This document shows positions 8,001 through 16,984 of a stretch of DNA of 64,000 nt, one piece after another. The stretch covers positions 1,860,001 through 1,924,000 of the forward strand of contig NC_018518.1 of assembly GCF_000306945.1 (NCBI RefSeq), written 5' to 3'. Below the pieces are notes generated by a model, which was not told the origin of the DNA, searched no databases, and saw only the letters and a list, made by a program, of their open reading frames with translations. Numbering within the stretch: position 1 is the first letter of the stretch; each line of letters begins with the position of its first letter. Position numbers and translations under genes: made by a program. This DNA comes from Bordetella pertussis 18323. Its GTDB lineage: Bacteria > Pseudomonadota > Gammaproteobacteria > Burkholderiales > Burkholderiaceae_B.

Positions 8001-10252
8001 ATGCCGCACTCCAACTACGCCCGCCACCTCATGGGCTCCGCCACCATAGATCCCACCGGCGCCTTCGAGGCGGGCAGCTTCGCCAGCTTCACCCTCACCT
8101 ACACCGCCGGCTACTTCGGCATCGACGACACCGGCTCGATCAAGATCGTGCACCGCTTCGCCAGCGACATGGGCAAGCCGCAGTTCACCGATCCGCAGGG
8201 CTGGAACTACACCACCGTCGAAGCCGGCAATGGCGCGGTGCTGCACGTCGAGTACGACGGCAAGCGCAATATCCGCCCGTGGGACAAGACCCTGTTCATC
8301 CGCGTCGTGCGCGGCTATCTCGAGGAAGGCGAACAGATCATCGTGCGCTTCGGCGATACCCGCCAAGGCTCGCCCGGCATGCGCGTGCAGACCTTCCACG
8401 AGCCGACCTTCGAATTCAAGGTGCTGTGGTGGACGCTTTCGCCACGTACAACTATGTCGAGATCGAGGCCTCGCCGACGATCTCCGTGGTGGCCGGCCCC
8501 CCTGTCCGGTACAAGGCCGTGCTGCCCAGTCTGTCGCTGGCCGGCCAGCCGCTGCGCCTGGGCTTCAAGGGCGAGGACAAATGGGGCAACCCCTCCGACC
8601 AGGCGCAGAGCCGCTACACCCTGCGCAGCAACCTGCGCATGGCGCGGATGCCCGAGTCCTTCGAAATGGCCGCCGGCGCCTATGCCCACGCGATCGAAGG
8701 CATCGTCGCCGCCGAGACCGGCGACCTGCGCCTGGAAGTCCTGCACGGCGACCGGGTCGTGGCGCGCAGCAACCCGTGCCGCGTCGCCGCGCAGGCGGCG
8801 CGCAACCACTACTGGGCCGACCTGCACGGCCAGTCGGAAGAGACCATCGGCACCAACTCCGCCGAGGAGCTCATCCTGTTCGCGCGCGACCGCGCCTTCC
8901 TGGACGCGATGAGCCACCAGGGCAACGATTTCCAGATCACCCAGGAATTCTGGGAGCACCTGAACGCCCTGACCGCCCGCTACGACGAACCCGGCCGCTT
9001 CGTGATCTTCCCCGGCTACGAATGGTCGGGCAATACCGGCCTGGGCGGCGACCGCAACGTGCTGTACCTGCACGAAGGCCGTCCGCTGCACCGTTCGTCC
9101 CACGCCCTGGTGGACGACCTGTCCGACCTGGACTCCGACGCCAACAGCGCCGATGCGCTGTTCCAGGCCATCAAGGACGAGGACGCCGTCGTCTTCGCGC
9201 ACATCGGCGGCCGCTACGCCGACATCACGCTGTCGCACGACCCGCGCATCGAACGCTCCATCGAAATCCACTCCGACTGGGGCACGTTCGAATGGCTGCT
9301 CGAGGACGCCTTCAAGCAGGGCTACCGTGTCGGCATCCTCGCCAACAGCGACGGCCACAAGGGACGCCACGGCGCCAGCCATCCCGGCGCCTCGCTGTTC
9401 GGCGCCTACGGCGGACTGAGCTGCCTGATCGCCGACACGCTGAGCCGCCAATCGCTGGCCGAGTGCCTGCGCCAGCGCCGCCACTACGCCACCACCGGCT
9501 GCCGCGCCTACCTGGACGTGGCGGCGCACTTCGATGCGCCGGCGCGCCGCTACGCCGAAGATCCCAGGCTCGCCCCCGATGCCGCGAGCACGCAGGTGCG
9601 CAGCGCGGACATGGGCGCCATCCTCGCCTGCGACACCGGCATGGTCGAGTTCGAATTCGACCTCGCCACCGAGGCGCCGATCGAATCGGTGGAAGTGCGC
9701 AACCGCATGGACGTGGTCCAGACCCTGCGTCCCTTCAAGCCAGCCGACCTGGGCCGCCGCATCCGCATCGTCTGGGAAGGCTCGGAGTACCGCGGCCGCG
9801 GCCGGCAGACCGTATGGGACGGCAGCGCCACGCTGCAAGACAACGCCTTTGTCGACCCCAAACCCATCAATTTCTGGAACCTCGACAAGACGCTGCAACA
9901 GCCGCAGCCCAACCACCTGTGCTGGCAGTCGCTGACCACGGGCGGCTTCAGCGGCGTGGACGTGATGCTCGAAGACGCCGGGCGCGGCACGCTGTGCATC
10001 GACACCGAACTGATCCAGGCGCGCATCCCGGTGGCCGACATCGGCCTGGAGCCGCTGGTCTTCGAGAACGGCGGCATACGCCGGCGCCTGCAAGTGTTCC
10101 GCCTGCCCGACGAAAACCCCGCCTGCCACCTGAAGGCGCGCGTGCAGGTCCCCTTGCATACGGGACAGGACAACGCCCTGTACCTGCGCGCCACGACGGA
10201 AGACGGGTTCTTCATCTACTCCAGCCCGATCTATATAGAACGAAAGGCGTAA
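8001..10252 (+). pseudogene. DUF3604-type metallophosphoesterase-like gene, frameshifted
   Basis: The protein would be about 750 residues. Residues 1-142 read from ATG 8001 (MPHSNYARHLMGSATIDPTG); the rest is in another frame from about 8430, beginning VDAFATYNYVEIEASPT. Removing two bases in GTGCTGTGGTGG (8421-8432) would join them. The second part has PHP-like metal-binding motifs: NHYWADLHGQSEETIGTN, FPGYEWSGNTGLGGDRN and ANSDGHKGRHG. DUF3604 proteins are poorly characterised and often sit with transporters. Here it adjoins a LysR gene and a Bug receptor. The frameshift would cut the protein before its catalytic domain. Confidence 0.8.
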
Positions 10253-10264
10253 CGCCGCCCCGCC

Positions 10265-10285
10265 CGGCCGCCGCCCCGGCGGCCG
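10265..10285 (+). terminator. GC-rich hairpin after the DUF3604 gene
   Basis: A perfect 9-bp stem (CGGCCGCCG / CGGCGGCCG) with a 3-base loop starts 13 bases after the stop codon. No U tract follows, so it is only a possible transcription stop. Confidence 0.4.
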
Positions 10286-10466
10286 CGGCATTGCCGCGCA
10301 TCCGCGCCGACCGGCGCGGCGCCACGGCCATCGTTTCCGCGCCTGGTCGGCACGGGATTTCCAGGCGGCCATCGGCGCGCCCGCCGGGCGCCGCACGCAC
10401 CGGGTCCGGCCCGCCCCCCCCCATTCAAATTTCTTTCTTCCCGATTCCGTTTCCTGTATTATTAAT

Positions 10467-10476
10467 TGACCGGTCA
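10467..10476. promoter_or_regulatory. Palindromic operator candidate TGACCGGTCA
   Basis: A perfect 10-bp palindrome in an AT-rich stretch (10450-10495) about 20 bp before the first possible start of the catabolic operon. Palindromes of this kind are common TetR-family operators. Related sites lie at 20359, 20422 and 20622, near the other two promoters of the locus. Confidence 0.5.
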
Positions 10477-10493
10477 TTCTGACTATTATTTAA

Positions 10494-11981
10494 ATGGATG
10501 TGCTGCCAGGCCGCCCTCGCGCCCGGCGGCGCCGACGCAGGAGACAATCGCGTGCCAACATTCTGGCTATCGGGGTCCATCTCCCGCGGCTGCGCCTGTC
10601 CCGCGGGGCCATGGCAAACGCGCTGGGCTGGCTGAGCGGCGGCGCGGGCGCCGGCAAAGGCAGCCGCACCCTGGCCTACTGGGACGAAGACAGCGTCACC
10701 ATGGCCGTGGCCGCGGCGCGCCACGCCCTGGCCCGCCAGGCCGCCCCCGCCATCGACGCCTTGCAGTTCGCCAGCACCACGCCGCCGTTCGCCGAACCGC
10801 AGAACGCGGCCTTCGTGCGCGCCGCCTTGCGCCTGCCGGCGACCACCCTGACCCAGGATGTCCACGGCACGCCGCGCGCCGGCCTGCTTGCCTTGCACAT
10901 GGCCCTGGAGAGCGGCACGCGGACCCTGGTCGCGGCGGCGGACCTGCCCACGGCGCTGCCGGGCAGCACGGCCGAGGCGCGCGCCGGCGATGGCGGCGCC
11001 GCAGTGCTGACCGGCGACGAACCGGGGCTGTTGCGCTACCTGGGCGGCGCCAGCCTGAGCGCGCCGTTCACCGACCGCTACCGCGCCGCCGGCCACGACT
11101 ACCCGCAGGAATGGGAGGAGCGCTGGCTGCGCGAAGCCGGCTACCTGGAGCTGGTCCATGACGCCATCGGCCGTGCGCTGCAGGCGGCGTCGCTGCGGCC
11201 CGAACAGGTCGACCATTTCGTGCTGCCGTGCCCGGTGCCCGGCGTGGCGGCGGCCGTCGCCGCCAAGGCCGGCCTGGGCCAGGCGCGCCTGGCCAGCGCC
11301 CTGGCCGAGAACTGCGGCGACACCGGCGCGGCGCATGCCTTCGTCATGCTGGGCCGCGCGCTCGAAGATGCCGCGCCCGGCCAGAAGGTGCTGGTCGCCC
11401 AGTTCGGCCAGGGCGCGACCGCGCTGCTGTTCGAGGCCGACGAGGCGGTGGCCGGCCTGGCCGCGCCGGTCTCGCCCGCCCTGCGGGACGGGCTGGCCGA
11501 GGACAACTACATGAAGCTGCTGGCCTTTCGCGGCCGCATCGCCTGGGACCGCGGCCTGCGCGGCCGTTTCCTGGTCAACGAAGCCTTGAGCACGGCCTGG
11601 CGCAACGCCGATGCCTTGCTCGGCTTCGTGGGCGGACGCTGCCGCGAAACGGGCCAGGTCCAGTTCCCGCCCACGCGCCTGGCCGCCACGGGCGGCTTCC
11701 ATCTCGATACCCAGGAACCCTGGCCGCTGGCGGACCGGGGCGGACGCATCGCCACCTTCACCGCCGACCTGCTGGCATTTTCGCCGTGCCCGCCGAATTG
11801 CTACGGGCTGGTCGACATCGATGGCGGCGGGCGGGTGCTGATGGAGTTCACCGACCCGCAGGCCAGCCAGCTCGAGGCCGGCGCGGCCGTGGCGTTCGCC
11901 TTGCGCATCAAGGATCTCGACCCGCAAACCGGCTACCGCCGCTATTTCTGGAAAGCGCTGGCCGCGCCGACGGCCGACTGA
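10494..11981 (+). CDS. Thiolase-fold (HMG-CoA synthase-like) protein fused to a DUF35 OB-fold domain
   Basis: Up to 495 residues. The N-terminal two-thirds is thiolase-fold, like HMG-CoA synthase/ketoacyl synthase III (ILAIGVHLPRLRL; DIDALQFASTTPPF-like segments; AENCGDTGAAHAFVMLG; VAQFGQGATALLF). The last ~130 residues resemble the DUF35 OB-fold partner of thiolases (GQVQFPPTRL). Where relatives carry the acylated cysteine this protein reads TQDVHGTPRAGLLAL, with no Cys, and the usual His region reads VLPCPVPG, so it may not be a standard synthase. The start is uncertain: ATG 10494 gives an Arg-rich leader, whereas GTG 10552, seven bases after CAGGAGA, is out of frame by one base. It is first in an operon with a thiolase, a CoA ligase and a hydrolase. 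Confidence 0.75.
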   Translation: MDVLPGRPRARRRRRRRQSRANILAIGVHLPRLRLSRGAMANALGWLSGGAGAGKGSRTLAYWDEDSVTMAVAAARHALARQAAPAIDALQFASTTPPFAEPQNAAFVRAALRLPATTLTQDVHGTPRAGLLALHMALESGTRTLVAAADLPTALPGSTAEARAGDGGAAVLTGDEPGLLRYLGGASLSAPFTDRYRAAGHDYPQEWEERWLREAGYLELVHDAIGRALQAASLRPEQVDHFVLPCPVPGVAAAVAAKAGLGQARLASALAENCGDTGAAHAFVMLGRALEDAAPGQKVLVAQFGQGATALLFEADEAVAGLAAPVSPALRDGLAEDNYMKLLAFRGRIAWDRGLRGRFLVNEALSTAWRNADALLGFVGGRCRETGQVQFPPTRLAATGGFHLDTQEPWPLADRGGRIATFTADLLAFSPCPPNCYGLVDIDGGGRVLMEFTDPQASQLEAGAAVAFALRIKDLDPQTGYRRYFWKALAAPTAD

Positions 11982-11991
11982 GGACAGACTG

Positions 11992-13188
11992 ATGGCTACA
12001 GGAATCAAGGATCGCGTCGCCATTCTGGCGATGGGCTGTTCCCGTTTCGGCGAACGCTGGGACGTGGGCCAGGAAGAATTGATGGTCGAGGCCTACGCCG
12101 AGGCGCTCGCGAGCGCCGGCATCGAGCCGCGCGCCATCGAGGCGGCCTGGTACTCGTCGCACTATGACGACATCGGCGCGGGCAAGGCCGGCACGCCCAT
12201 GGCCATGGCCCTGCGCCTGCCCGACATCGGCGTGACGCGCGTGGAGAACTTCTGCGCCGGCGGCACCGAGGCGTTTCGCGGCGCCGTCTACGCGGTCGCC
12301 TCCGGCGCCGCGGACATCGCGCTGGCGCTCGGGGTGGAAAAGCTGAAAGACACCGGCTTCGCCGGTCTGCCGCTGGCCTCGCGCGGCACGCTGGCGCCCA
12401 TGTACCTGCCCACGCACAGCAACCCGGGCAACTTCGCGCAGCTGGCCCGTGCCTACCAGGCCCGCCACGGCGTGGCCCGGGAGGACCTCAAGGCGGCCAT
12501 GGCCCATACCTCGATGAAAAGCCATGCCAACGCCTTGCACAATCCCAAGGCGCACCTGCGCAAGGCCATCAGCCGCGAACAGGCCGCCGGCGCGCCGCTG
12601 GTGGCCGACCCCATCGGACTGTTCGATTGCTGTCCGGTGTCGGACGGCGCCGCCTGCGCCATCGTCACCACCCCCGAGATCGCCCGCAGCCTGAACCGCG
12701 GCCCGCTGGTCCTGGTCAAGGCCATCCAGCTGGCCACGTCCAACGGCTGGGAGCTGCAGCAATCGGACTGGGACGGCTCGTACGTGCACACCACCCGCGT
12801 GGCGGCGCGCAAGGCGTACGCCGAAGCGGGCATCGACGATCCGCGCGCGCAGCTCAGCCTGACCGAATTGCACGACTGCTTCTCGATCACCGAACTGGTG
12901 ACGCTGGAGGACATCGGCCTGGCCGAGCCCGGCACGGCCTGGCGCGGCATGCTCGACGGCCGCTTCGATGCCGACGGGGCGCTGCCCTGCCAGATAGACG
13001 GCGGCCGGAAATGCTTCGGCCATCCCGTGGGGGCCTCGGGGCTGCGCATGCTCTACGAGGCCTGGCTGCAACTGAGCGGCCGCGCCGGCGCGCGCCAGCT
13101 GCCCGCGCCCTCGCTGGCCCTGACCCACAATCTGGGCGGCGCGCCCGCGCAGAACGTGTGTTCGATCACAATACTCGGCGCGGCTTGA
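11992..13188 (+). CDS. Thiolase-family protein (SCP-x/acetyl-CoA acetyltransferase type)
   Basis: A 398-residue thiolase of the SCP-x/lipid-transfer type, which cleaves or forms 3-ketoacyl-CoA bonds. Visible active-site elements are C88 in VENFCAGGTEA, the HDCFS segment near residue 295 and GHPVGASG near residue 346. It starts 10 bp after the thiolase-fold/OB fusion, so the two proteins probably form a complex, as thiolase, HMG-CoA synthase and DUF35 do in archaea and as thiolase-like/DUF35 aldolases do in steroid breakdown. That comparison is family knowledge; the reaction here is inferred. Confidence 0.88.
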   Translation: MATGIKDRVAILAMGCSRFGERWDVGQEELMVEAYAEALASAGIEPRAIEAAWYSSHYDDIGAGKAGTPMAMALRLPDIGVTRVENFCAGGTEAFRGAVYAVASGAADIALALGVEKLKDTGFAGLPLASRGTLAPMYLPTHSNPGNFAQLARAYQARHGVAREDLKAAMAHTSMKSHANALHNPKAHLRKAISREQAAGAPLVADPIGLFDCCPVSDGAACAIVTTPEIARSLNRGPLVLVKAIQLATSNGWELQQSDWDGSYVHTTRVAARKAYAEAGIDDPRAQLSLTELHDCFSITELVTLEDIGLAEPGTAWRGMLDGRFDADGALPCQIDGGRKCFGHPVGASGLRMLYEAWLQLSGRAGARQLPAPSLALTHNLGGAPAQNVCSITILGAA

Positions 13189-13260
13189 CACCGGGCCGCG
13201 CCGGCCCGCGGGGGCCGCGCACAATTATCAACACCATCCTGCCCACAGGAGGAGACTGAC

Positions 13261-14580
13261 ATGCTTCACCCTGAGATAGAACTGCTGGACCGAGACGGCA
13301 TCCTCAAGATCCAGCGCGAGCGGCTGGCCCGATTGGGCCAGCGCCTGCAGCACAGCCCGCAATGGCGCGAGCATTTCGCCAGCGTCGGCATGACGCCCGG
13401 CGACCTTGCCTCGCCGGACGCCTTCGAACACCTGCCCTTCCTGCAGAAGGCCGACCTGCGCCAGCAGTATCCCTACCCGTTCCTGACCGTTCCCCTCGAA
13501 GACGTGGAGCGGTTCGTCGCCACCTCGGGCACCACCGGCCTGCCGGTGATGTTCGGCCTGACGCGGCGCGACCTGCACGAGCTGCTGCCCAGCCAGACCG
13601 CGCGCCTGCTGGCCGCGGCGGGCGTGCGCCGCGGCGCGCGCGCCTACCAGGGCTACGGCTACGGCCTGTGGATCGGCGGCCTGGCGCTGGACCAGGGCTT
13701 CAAGGCAATGGACTGCGTCAACTTCCCGCTGGGCCCGGGCCGCGGCGACCTGGCGGCGCGCTGGATGCGCGACCATGCCTACGAAGTGGCCTCGATGTCG
13801 CCGCTGTGGCTGATGAGCCTGGCGCAGGCCGCGCGCGCCCAGGGCATCAACCCCAAGACCGACTGGGCGCTGCGCACCGCCATCCTGGGCGGCCAGTCGG
13901 TCTCGGCCGAATTCCGCGCCCAGCTGGAAGCGGAAATGCCCGAAGGATTCGTGTCGCACAACATCTACGGCACCACCGAGGCGGGCGGCCCGATCCTGGC
14001 CATCTCGACGCCGTACACGCACGCCGACGACGAACTGCATCTCATCAATGAAGACACGGTGCTGACCGAGATCCTGGATCCGGTCACGCTCAAGCCGGTC
14101 TCCGAAGGGGAAGTGGGCGAGATCGTCATCACCACCCTGACCAAGGAAGCCTCGCCCGTGATCCGCTGGCGCACGCATGACCTGGTCAGGCTGTCGTCGC
14201 ACCCCTACGACTGCCCGTCGGGACGGCGCGGCATGCGCAAGATCGGACGCATCATCGGGCGCTCCGACGACATGATCAAGTTCAAGGGCGTGATCGTTTT
14301 CCCGTCGCAGATCGAGGACGTCATCACCGGCGTCGCCGGCGTGGTCAAGGAAGCCTGGCAGATCTATATCGACAAGGAATGCATGACCATCGGCACCATG
14401 ACCGTGGCGATCGAGGCGTCCGCCCAGGCCGGCCGCCCGGCCGAACAGCTCAGCAATGAAGTGGGCCGGGAAATCCACGCGCGCCTGGGCATGAAGGTCT
14501 GCGTCGAATGCCATCCCGAAGGCACGCTGCCGCGCTACGAAGCCAAGGCCGTGCGCGTACTGCATCGTCCCGAAGCATGA
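13261..14580 (+). CDS. Phenylacetate-CoA ligase family (PaaK-like) acyl-CoA ligase
   Basis: A 439-residue adenylate-forming ligase that activates a carboxylic acid to its CoA thioester with ATP. The phosphate-binding motif ATSGTTGLPV is at residues 87-96, the second signature YGTTEAGGP near 236-244, and a C-terminal domain begins around GRSDDMIKFKG (about 336). The length matches PaaK, but no phenylacetate genes (paaABCDE) are nearby, so the substrate is probably another aromatic or cyclic acid. AGGAGG lies 6 bases before ATG 13261. Its stop overlaps the next start (ATGA). Confidence 0.88.
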   Translation: MLHPEIELLDRDGILKIQRERLARLGQRLQHSPQWREHFASVGMTPGDLASPDAFEHLPFLQKADLRQQYPYPFLTVPLEDVERFVATSGTTGLPVMFGLTRRDLHELLPSQTARLLAAAGVRRGARAYQGYGYGLWIGGLALDQGFKAMDCVNFPLGPGRGDLAARWMRDHAYEVASMSPLWLMSLAQAARAQGINPKTDWALRTAILGGQSVSAEFRAQLEAEMPEGFVSHNIYGTTEAGGPILAISTPYTHADDELHLINEDTVLTEILDPVTLKPVSEGEVGEIVITTLTKEASPVIRWRTHDLVRLSSHPYDCPSGRRGMRKIGRIIGRSDDMIKFKGVIVFPSQIEDVITGVAGVVKEAWQIYIDKECMTIGTMTVAIEASAQAGRPAEQLSNEVGREIHARLGMKVCVECHPEGTLPRYEAKAVRVLHRPEA

Positions 14581-15452
14581 CCGCGCGCGATCCGCTGGCC
14601 GCCATCCGCGCCCGCCTGGCCGAGGTCACGGCCTGCTGGCAGGCGGCCGAGTCGCTGGCGCAGATCCGCGCCAGCTTCGCCGACTACCTGGCCGAGGTGG
14701 GGCCGCGCGGCGCGGCGATGGCCCGCCCCCGGCCCCAACCCCTGGCGCCGGCGCTGGCCGGCGCCTGGATCGGCCAGGGTGCGCGGCGCGCGCTGTACTG
14801 CCATGGCGGCGGTTTCCAGATCGGCGGCATCGCCTCGCACGCCAGCCTGATCGCCCGGCTGGCCGAGGCCGGCCAGGCCCGCATCCTGGCCGTCGAGTAC
14901 CGGTTCGCGCCCGAACACCGCTATCCGGCGGCGATCGACGACGCCTTCGCGGCCTACCAGTGGCTGCTGGCCAACGACGGCGCGCCAGCGGCCATCATCG
15001 GCGACTCCGCGGGCGGCGCCCTGGCGTTGCAGACCGCGCAGCGCGCGCGCGATGCCGGCCTGCCGCTGCCGCGCTCCCTCGTGCTGCTCTCCCCCTGGCT
15101 CGATCTGTCCATGCAAGGCCGCAGCTACGTGGAGCTGGCCGAACAGGACATTTTCTCCAAGCCGGCACAGCTGCGCGCGATGGCGCGCAGCTATCTGGGA
15201 CACCTCGGCCCGCCGCCGGCCTCGCCGCTCTGGGACGATCTGTCAGGCTTGCCGCCCATCGTCGTGCACGCCGGCGCGCACGACATCACGCTGGACGACT
15301 CGCATACGCTGGCCGCACGCGTGCGCGCCGCCGGCGGGCAGGTGCAACTGCAGGTCTTTCCCGGCATGTGCCATCACTTCCAGATCTACGAAGCGCTGGC
15401 CGAAGCGCAGGAGTCGATCGACGCGCTGGGCCGCCATCTGCGGCAGGACTAG
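14577..15452 (+). CDS. Alpha/beta hydrolase, hormone-sensitive-lipase family
   Basis: A 291-residue esterase-like protein with the oxyanion motif HGGG at residues 76-79, nucleophile S144 in GDSAGG, and probable partners D235 (GAHDITLDD) and H265 or H266 (GMCHHF). The start chosen is ATG 14577, which overlaps the PaaK-like stop in ATGA, indicating translational coupling. In the operon it could release an ester, lactone or CoA thioester during breakdown of the imported compound. The substrate is not predictable. It ends 30 bp from the convergent CoA-transferase gene. Confidence 0.87.
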   Translation: MTARDPLAAIRARLAEVTACWQAAESLAQIRASFADYLAEVGPRGAAMARPRPQPLAPALAGAWIGQGARRALYCHGGGFQIGGIASHASLIARLAEAGQARILAVEYRFAPEHRYPAAIDDAFAAYQWLLANDGAPAAIIGDSAGGALALQTAQRARDAGLPLPRSLVLLSPWLDLSMQGRSYVELAEQDIFSKPAQLRAMARSYLGHLGPPPASPLWDDLSGLPPIVVHAGAHDITLDDSHTLAARVRAAGGQVQLQVFPGMCHHFQIYEALAEAQESIDALGRHLRQD

Positions 15453-15482
15453 CGCCAGGCGGCGCGCAAGGCGCGCCGCTCC

Positions 15483-16631
15483 TCATGCCTGGACGATCAG
15501 CCCGCTATCGAGCGCGCCGGCCACGCGCTCGGGCGCCAGGCCCCATTCGTGCAGCACCTCGACCAAATGCGCGCCCACTGCGGGCGCGGCGGCGGGCTGG
15601 CGCGCCGGCGTGGCGCTCAGGCGCGGCGCCGGCGCCGGCTGCGTCACCCCCTCGACGTCGATATAGCCCGCGCGGGCCGCCGCATGCGGATGATGGGCGG
15701 CTTCGCGCCAATCCAGGACGGGCGTCACGCAGGCGTCGCTGTCCTCGAACAGCGCCGCCCAATGGTCGCGCGGCCGGGTGGCGAACAGCGCCGCCAGCCG
15801 CGCGCGCAAGGCCGGCCATTGGGCAGGATCGCGATCGTGGGTATACACGGCCGGGTCCAGGCCCAGCCGTTCGACCAGCAGGTCATGAAAGCGCCGTTCG
15901 ACGCAGGCCACGGCCAGAAAGCGCCCGTCGGCGCAGGCATAGGTGGCGTAGAAATAGGCGCCGCCGTCCAGCAGGTTGCCCTCGCGCCGGTCGGACCAGC
16001 CGCCGCCGGCGCGAAAGCCCCAGAACATCGCAGCCAGCAGGCCCGCCCCGTCCACCATGGCGGCGTCGACGACCTGGCCCGGCGCCCCGCCACGCACCGC
16101 CAGCAAGGCGGCCAGCATGCCGAACGCCAGCAGCATGCCGCCGCCGAAATCCGCCACGTAGTTCAGCGGCACCGACGGCGGACGGTCGGCCGGCCCGATG
16201 GCGTGCAGCGCCCCGGTCAGGCCCAGGTAGTTCAGATCATGTCCGGCCTGGCGGGCCAGCGGTCCCTGCTGGCCCCAGCCCGTCATGCGCCCGTACACCA
16301 GCCGCGGCTGGCGCCGCAGGCATTCCTCGGGCGCCAGGCCCATGCGCTCCATCACGCCGGGCCGGAAACCTTCGATCAACCCATCGGCGGCGCCGACCAG
16401 CTCCAGCAGCAGATCGCTGGCGCCGGGCGCGCGCAGATCCAGCGCCAGCGAGCGGCGGCCGCGCGCCAGCACGTCGAAGCGGCTGTCCAGCAAGGGGAAG
16501 TCCCCCTTCCTGTGCGCCGCATGGACGCGCACCACGTCGGCCCCGTGATCGGCCAGCATCATGGCCGCGAACGGCGCCGGCCCCAGTCCCACCATTTCGA
16601 TGATGCGCAAACCCTGTAAGGCCGGCGCCAT
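15483..16631 (-). CDS. Class III CoA-transferase / alpha-methylacyl-CoA racemase family
   Basis: A 382-residue family III CoA-transferase (CaiB/BaiF type). The start MAPALQGLRIIEMVGLGPAP has GGAGAGGGC before ATG 16631. The family motifs ADHGADVVRVH, SLALDLRAPGASD, GLIEGFRPGVMERMG and GHDLNYLGLTGAL are present. GHDLNYLGLTGAL resembles the racemase subgroup (AMACR/Mcr), which carries its catalytic His and Asp in this region, so racemisation of a 2-methylacyl-CoA is as likely as CoA transfer. A racemase would fit beta-oxidation of a methyl-branched side chain. Last gene of the leftward operon. Confidence 0.85.
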   Translation of the reverse strand: MAPALQGLRIIEMVGLGPAPFAAMMLADHGADVVRVHAAHRKGDFPLLDSRFDVLARGRRSLALDLRAPGASDLLLELVGAADGLIEGFRPGVMERMGLAPEECLRRQPRLVYGRMTGWGQQGPLARQAGHDLNYLGLTGALHAIGPADRPPSVPLNYVADFGGGMLLAFGMLAALLAVRGGAPGQVVDAAMVDGAGLLAAMFWGFRAGGGWSDRREGNLLDGGAYFYATYACADGRFLAVACVERRFHDLLVERLGLDPAVYTHDRDPAQWPALRARLAALFATRPRDHWAALFEDSDACVTPVLDWREAAHHPHAAARAGYIDVEGVTQPAPAPRLSATPARQPAAAPAVGAHLVEVLHEWGLAPERVAGALDSGLIVQA

Positions 16632-16648
16632 GCCCTCTCCTTGCGCCG

Positions 16649-16963
16649 TCACTGCGGCGCGACCCTGACGGTCAGCCCTTCCAGCGCCGGCGCGACCGTA
16701 ATCTGGCAGGAAAGACGCGACTCGGCGCGGACATCGTTGGCGAAGTCCAGCATGTCGCGCTCCATGTCGCCGGGTTCGCCCACGGCCTGCATCCATTCCT
16801 GTCCCACATGCACATGGCAGGTGGCGCAGGTGCACGCGCCGCCGCACTCGGCCGCGATGCCCGGCACATTGGCGCGCCGGGCGCACTCCATCAGGCTCAA
16901 TCCGTCGTCCGCCTGGACGATGTGGCGAGCCTCATTGGAGGCGATGAAAATAATCGTTGTCAT
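16649..16963 (-). CDS. [2Fe-2S] ferredoxin, adrenodoxin type
   Basis: A 104-residue ferredoxin with the C-X5-C-X2-C-X36-C pattern of vertebrate-type/adrenodoxin ferredoxins (C40, C46, C49, C86; C44 is extra). It lies between the CoA-transferase and SDR genes in the operon that encodes a Rieske oxygenase. It is the obvious electron donor for that oxygenase. No flavin reductase gene is present in the cluster, so the reductase must come from elsewhere. Confidence 0.9.
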   Translation of the reverse strand: MTTIIFIASNEARHIVQADDGLSLMECARRANVPGIAAECGGACTCATCHVHVGQEWMQAVGEPGDMERDMLDFANDVRAESRLSCQITVAPALEGLTVRVAPQ

Positions 16964-16984
16964 ACGAGGCGTTCCCGTCGTGTA

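Noticed and set aside
8315..10477. A 720-codon open frame antisense to the DUF3604 gene
   Set aside because: Mirror of codon bias on the opposite strand; the sense frame carries conserved motifs and the antisense does not.
13261..14580. Phenylacetate degradation (paa) locus
   Set aside because: Only the ligase resembles Paa proteins; the paaABCDE oxygenase and ring-opening genes are absent.
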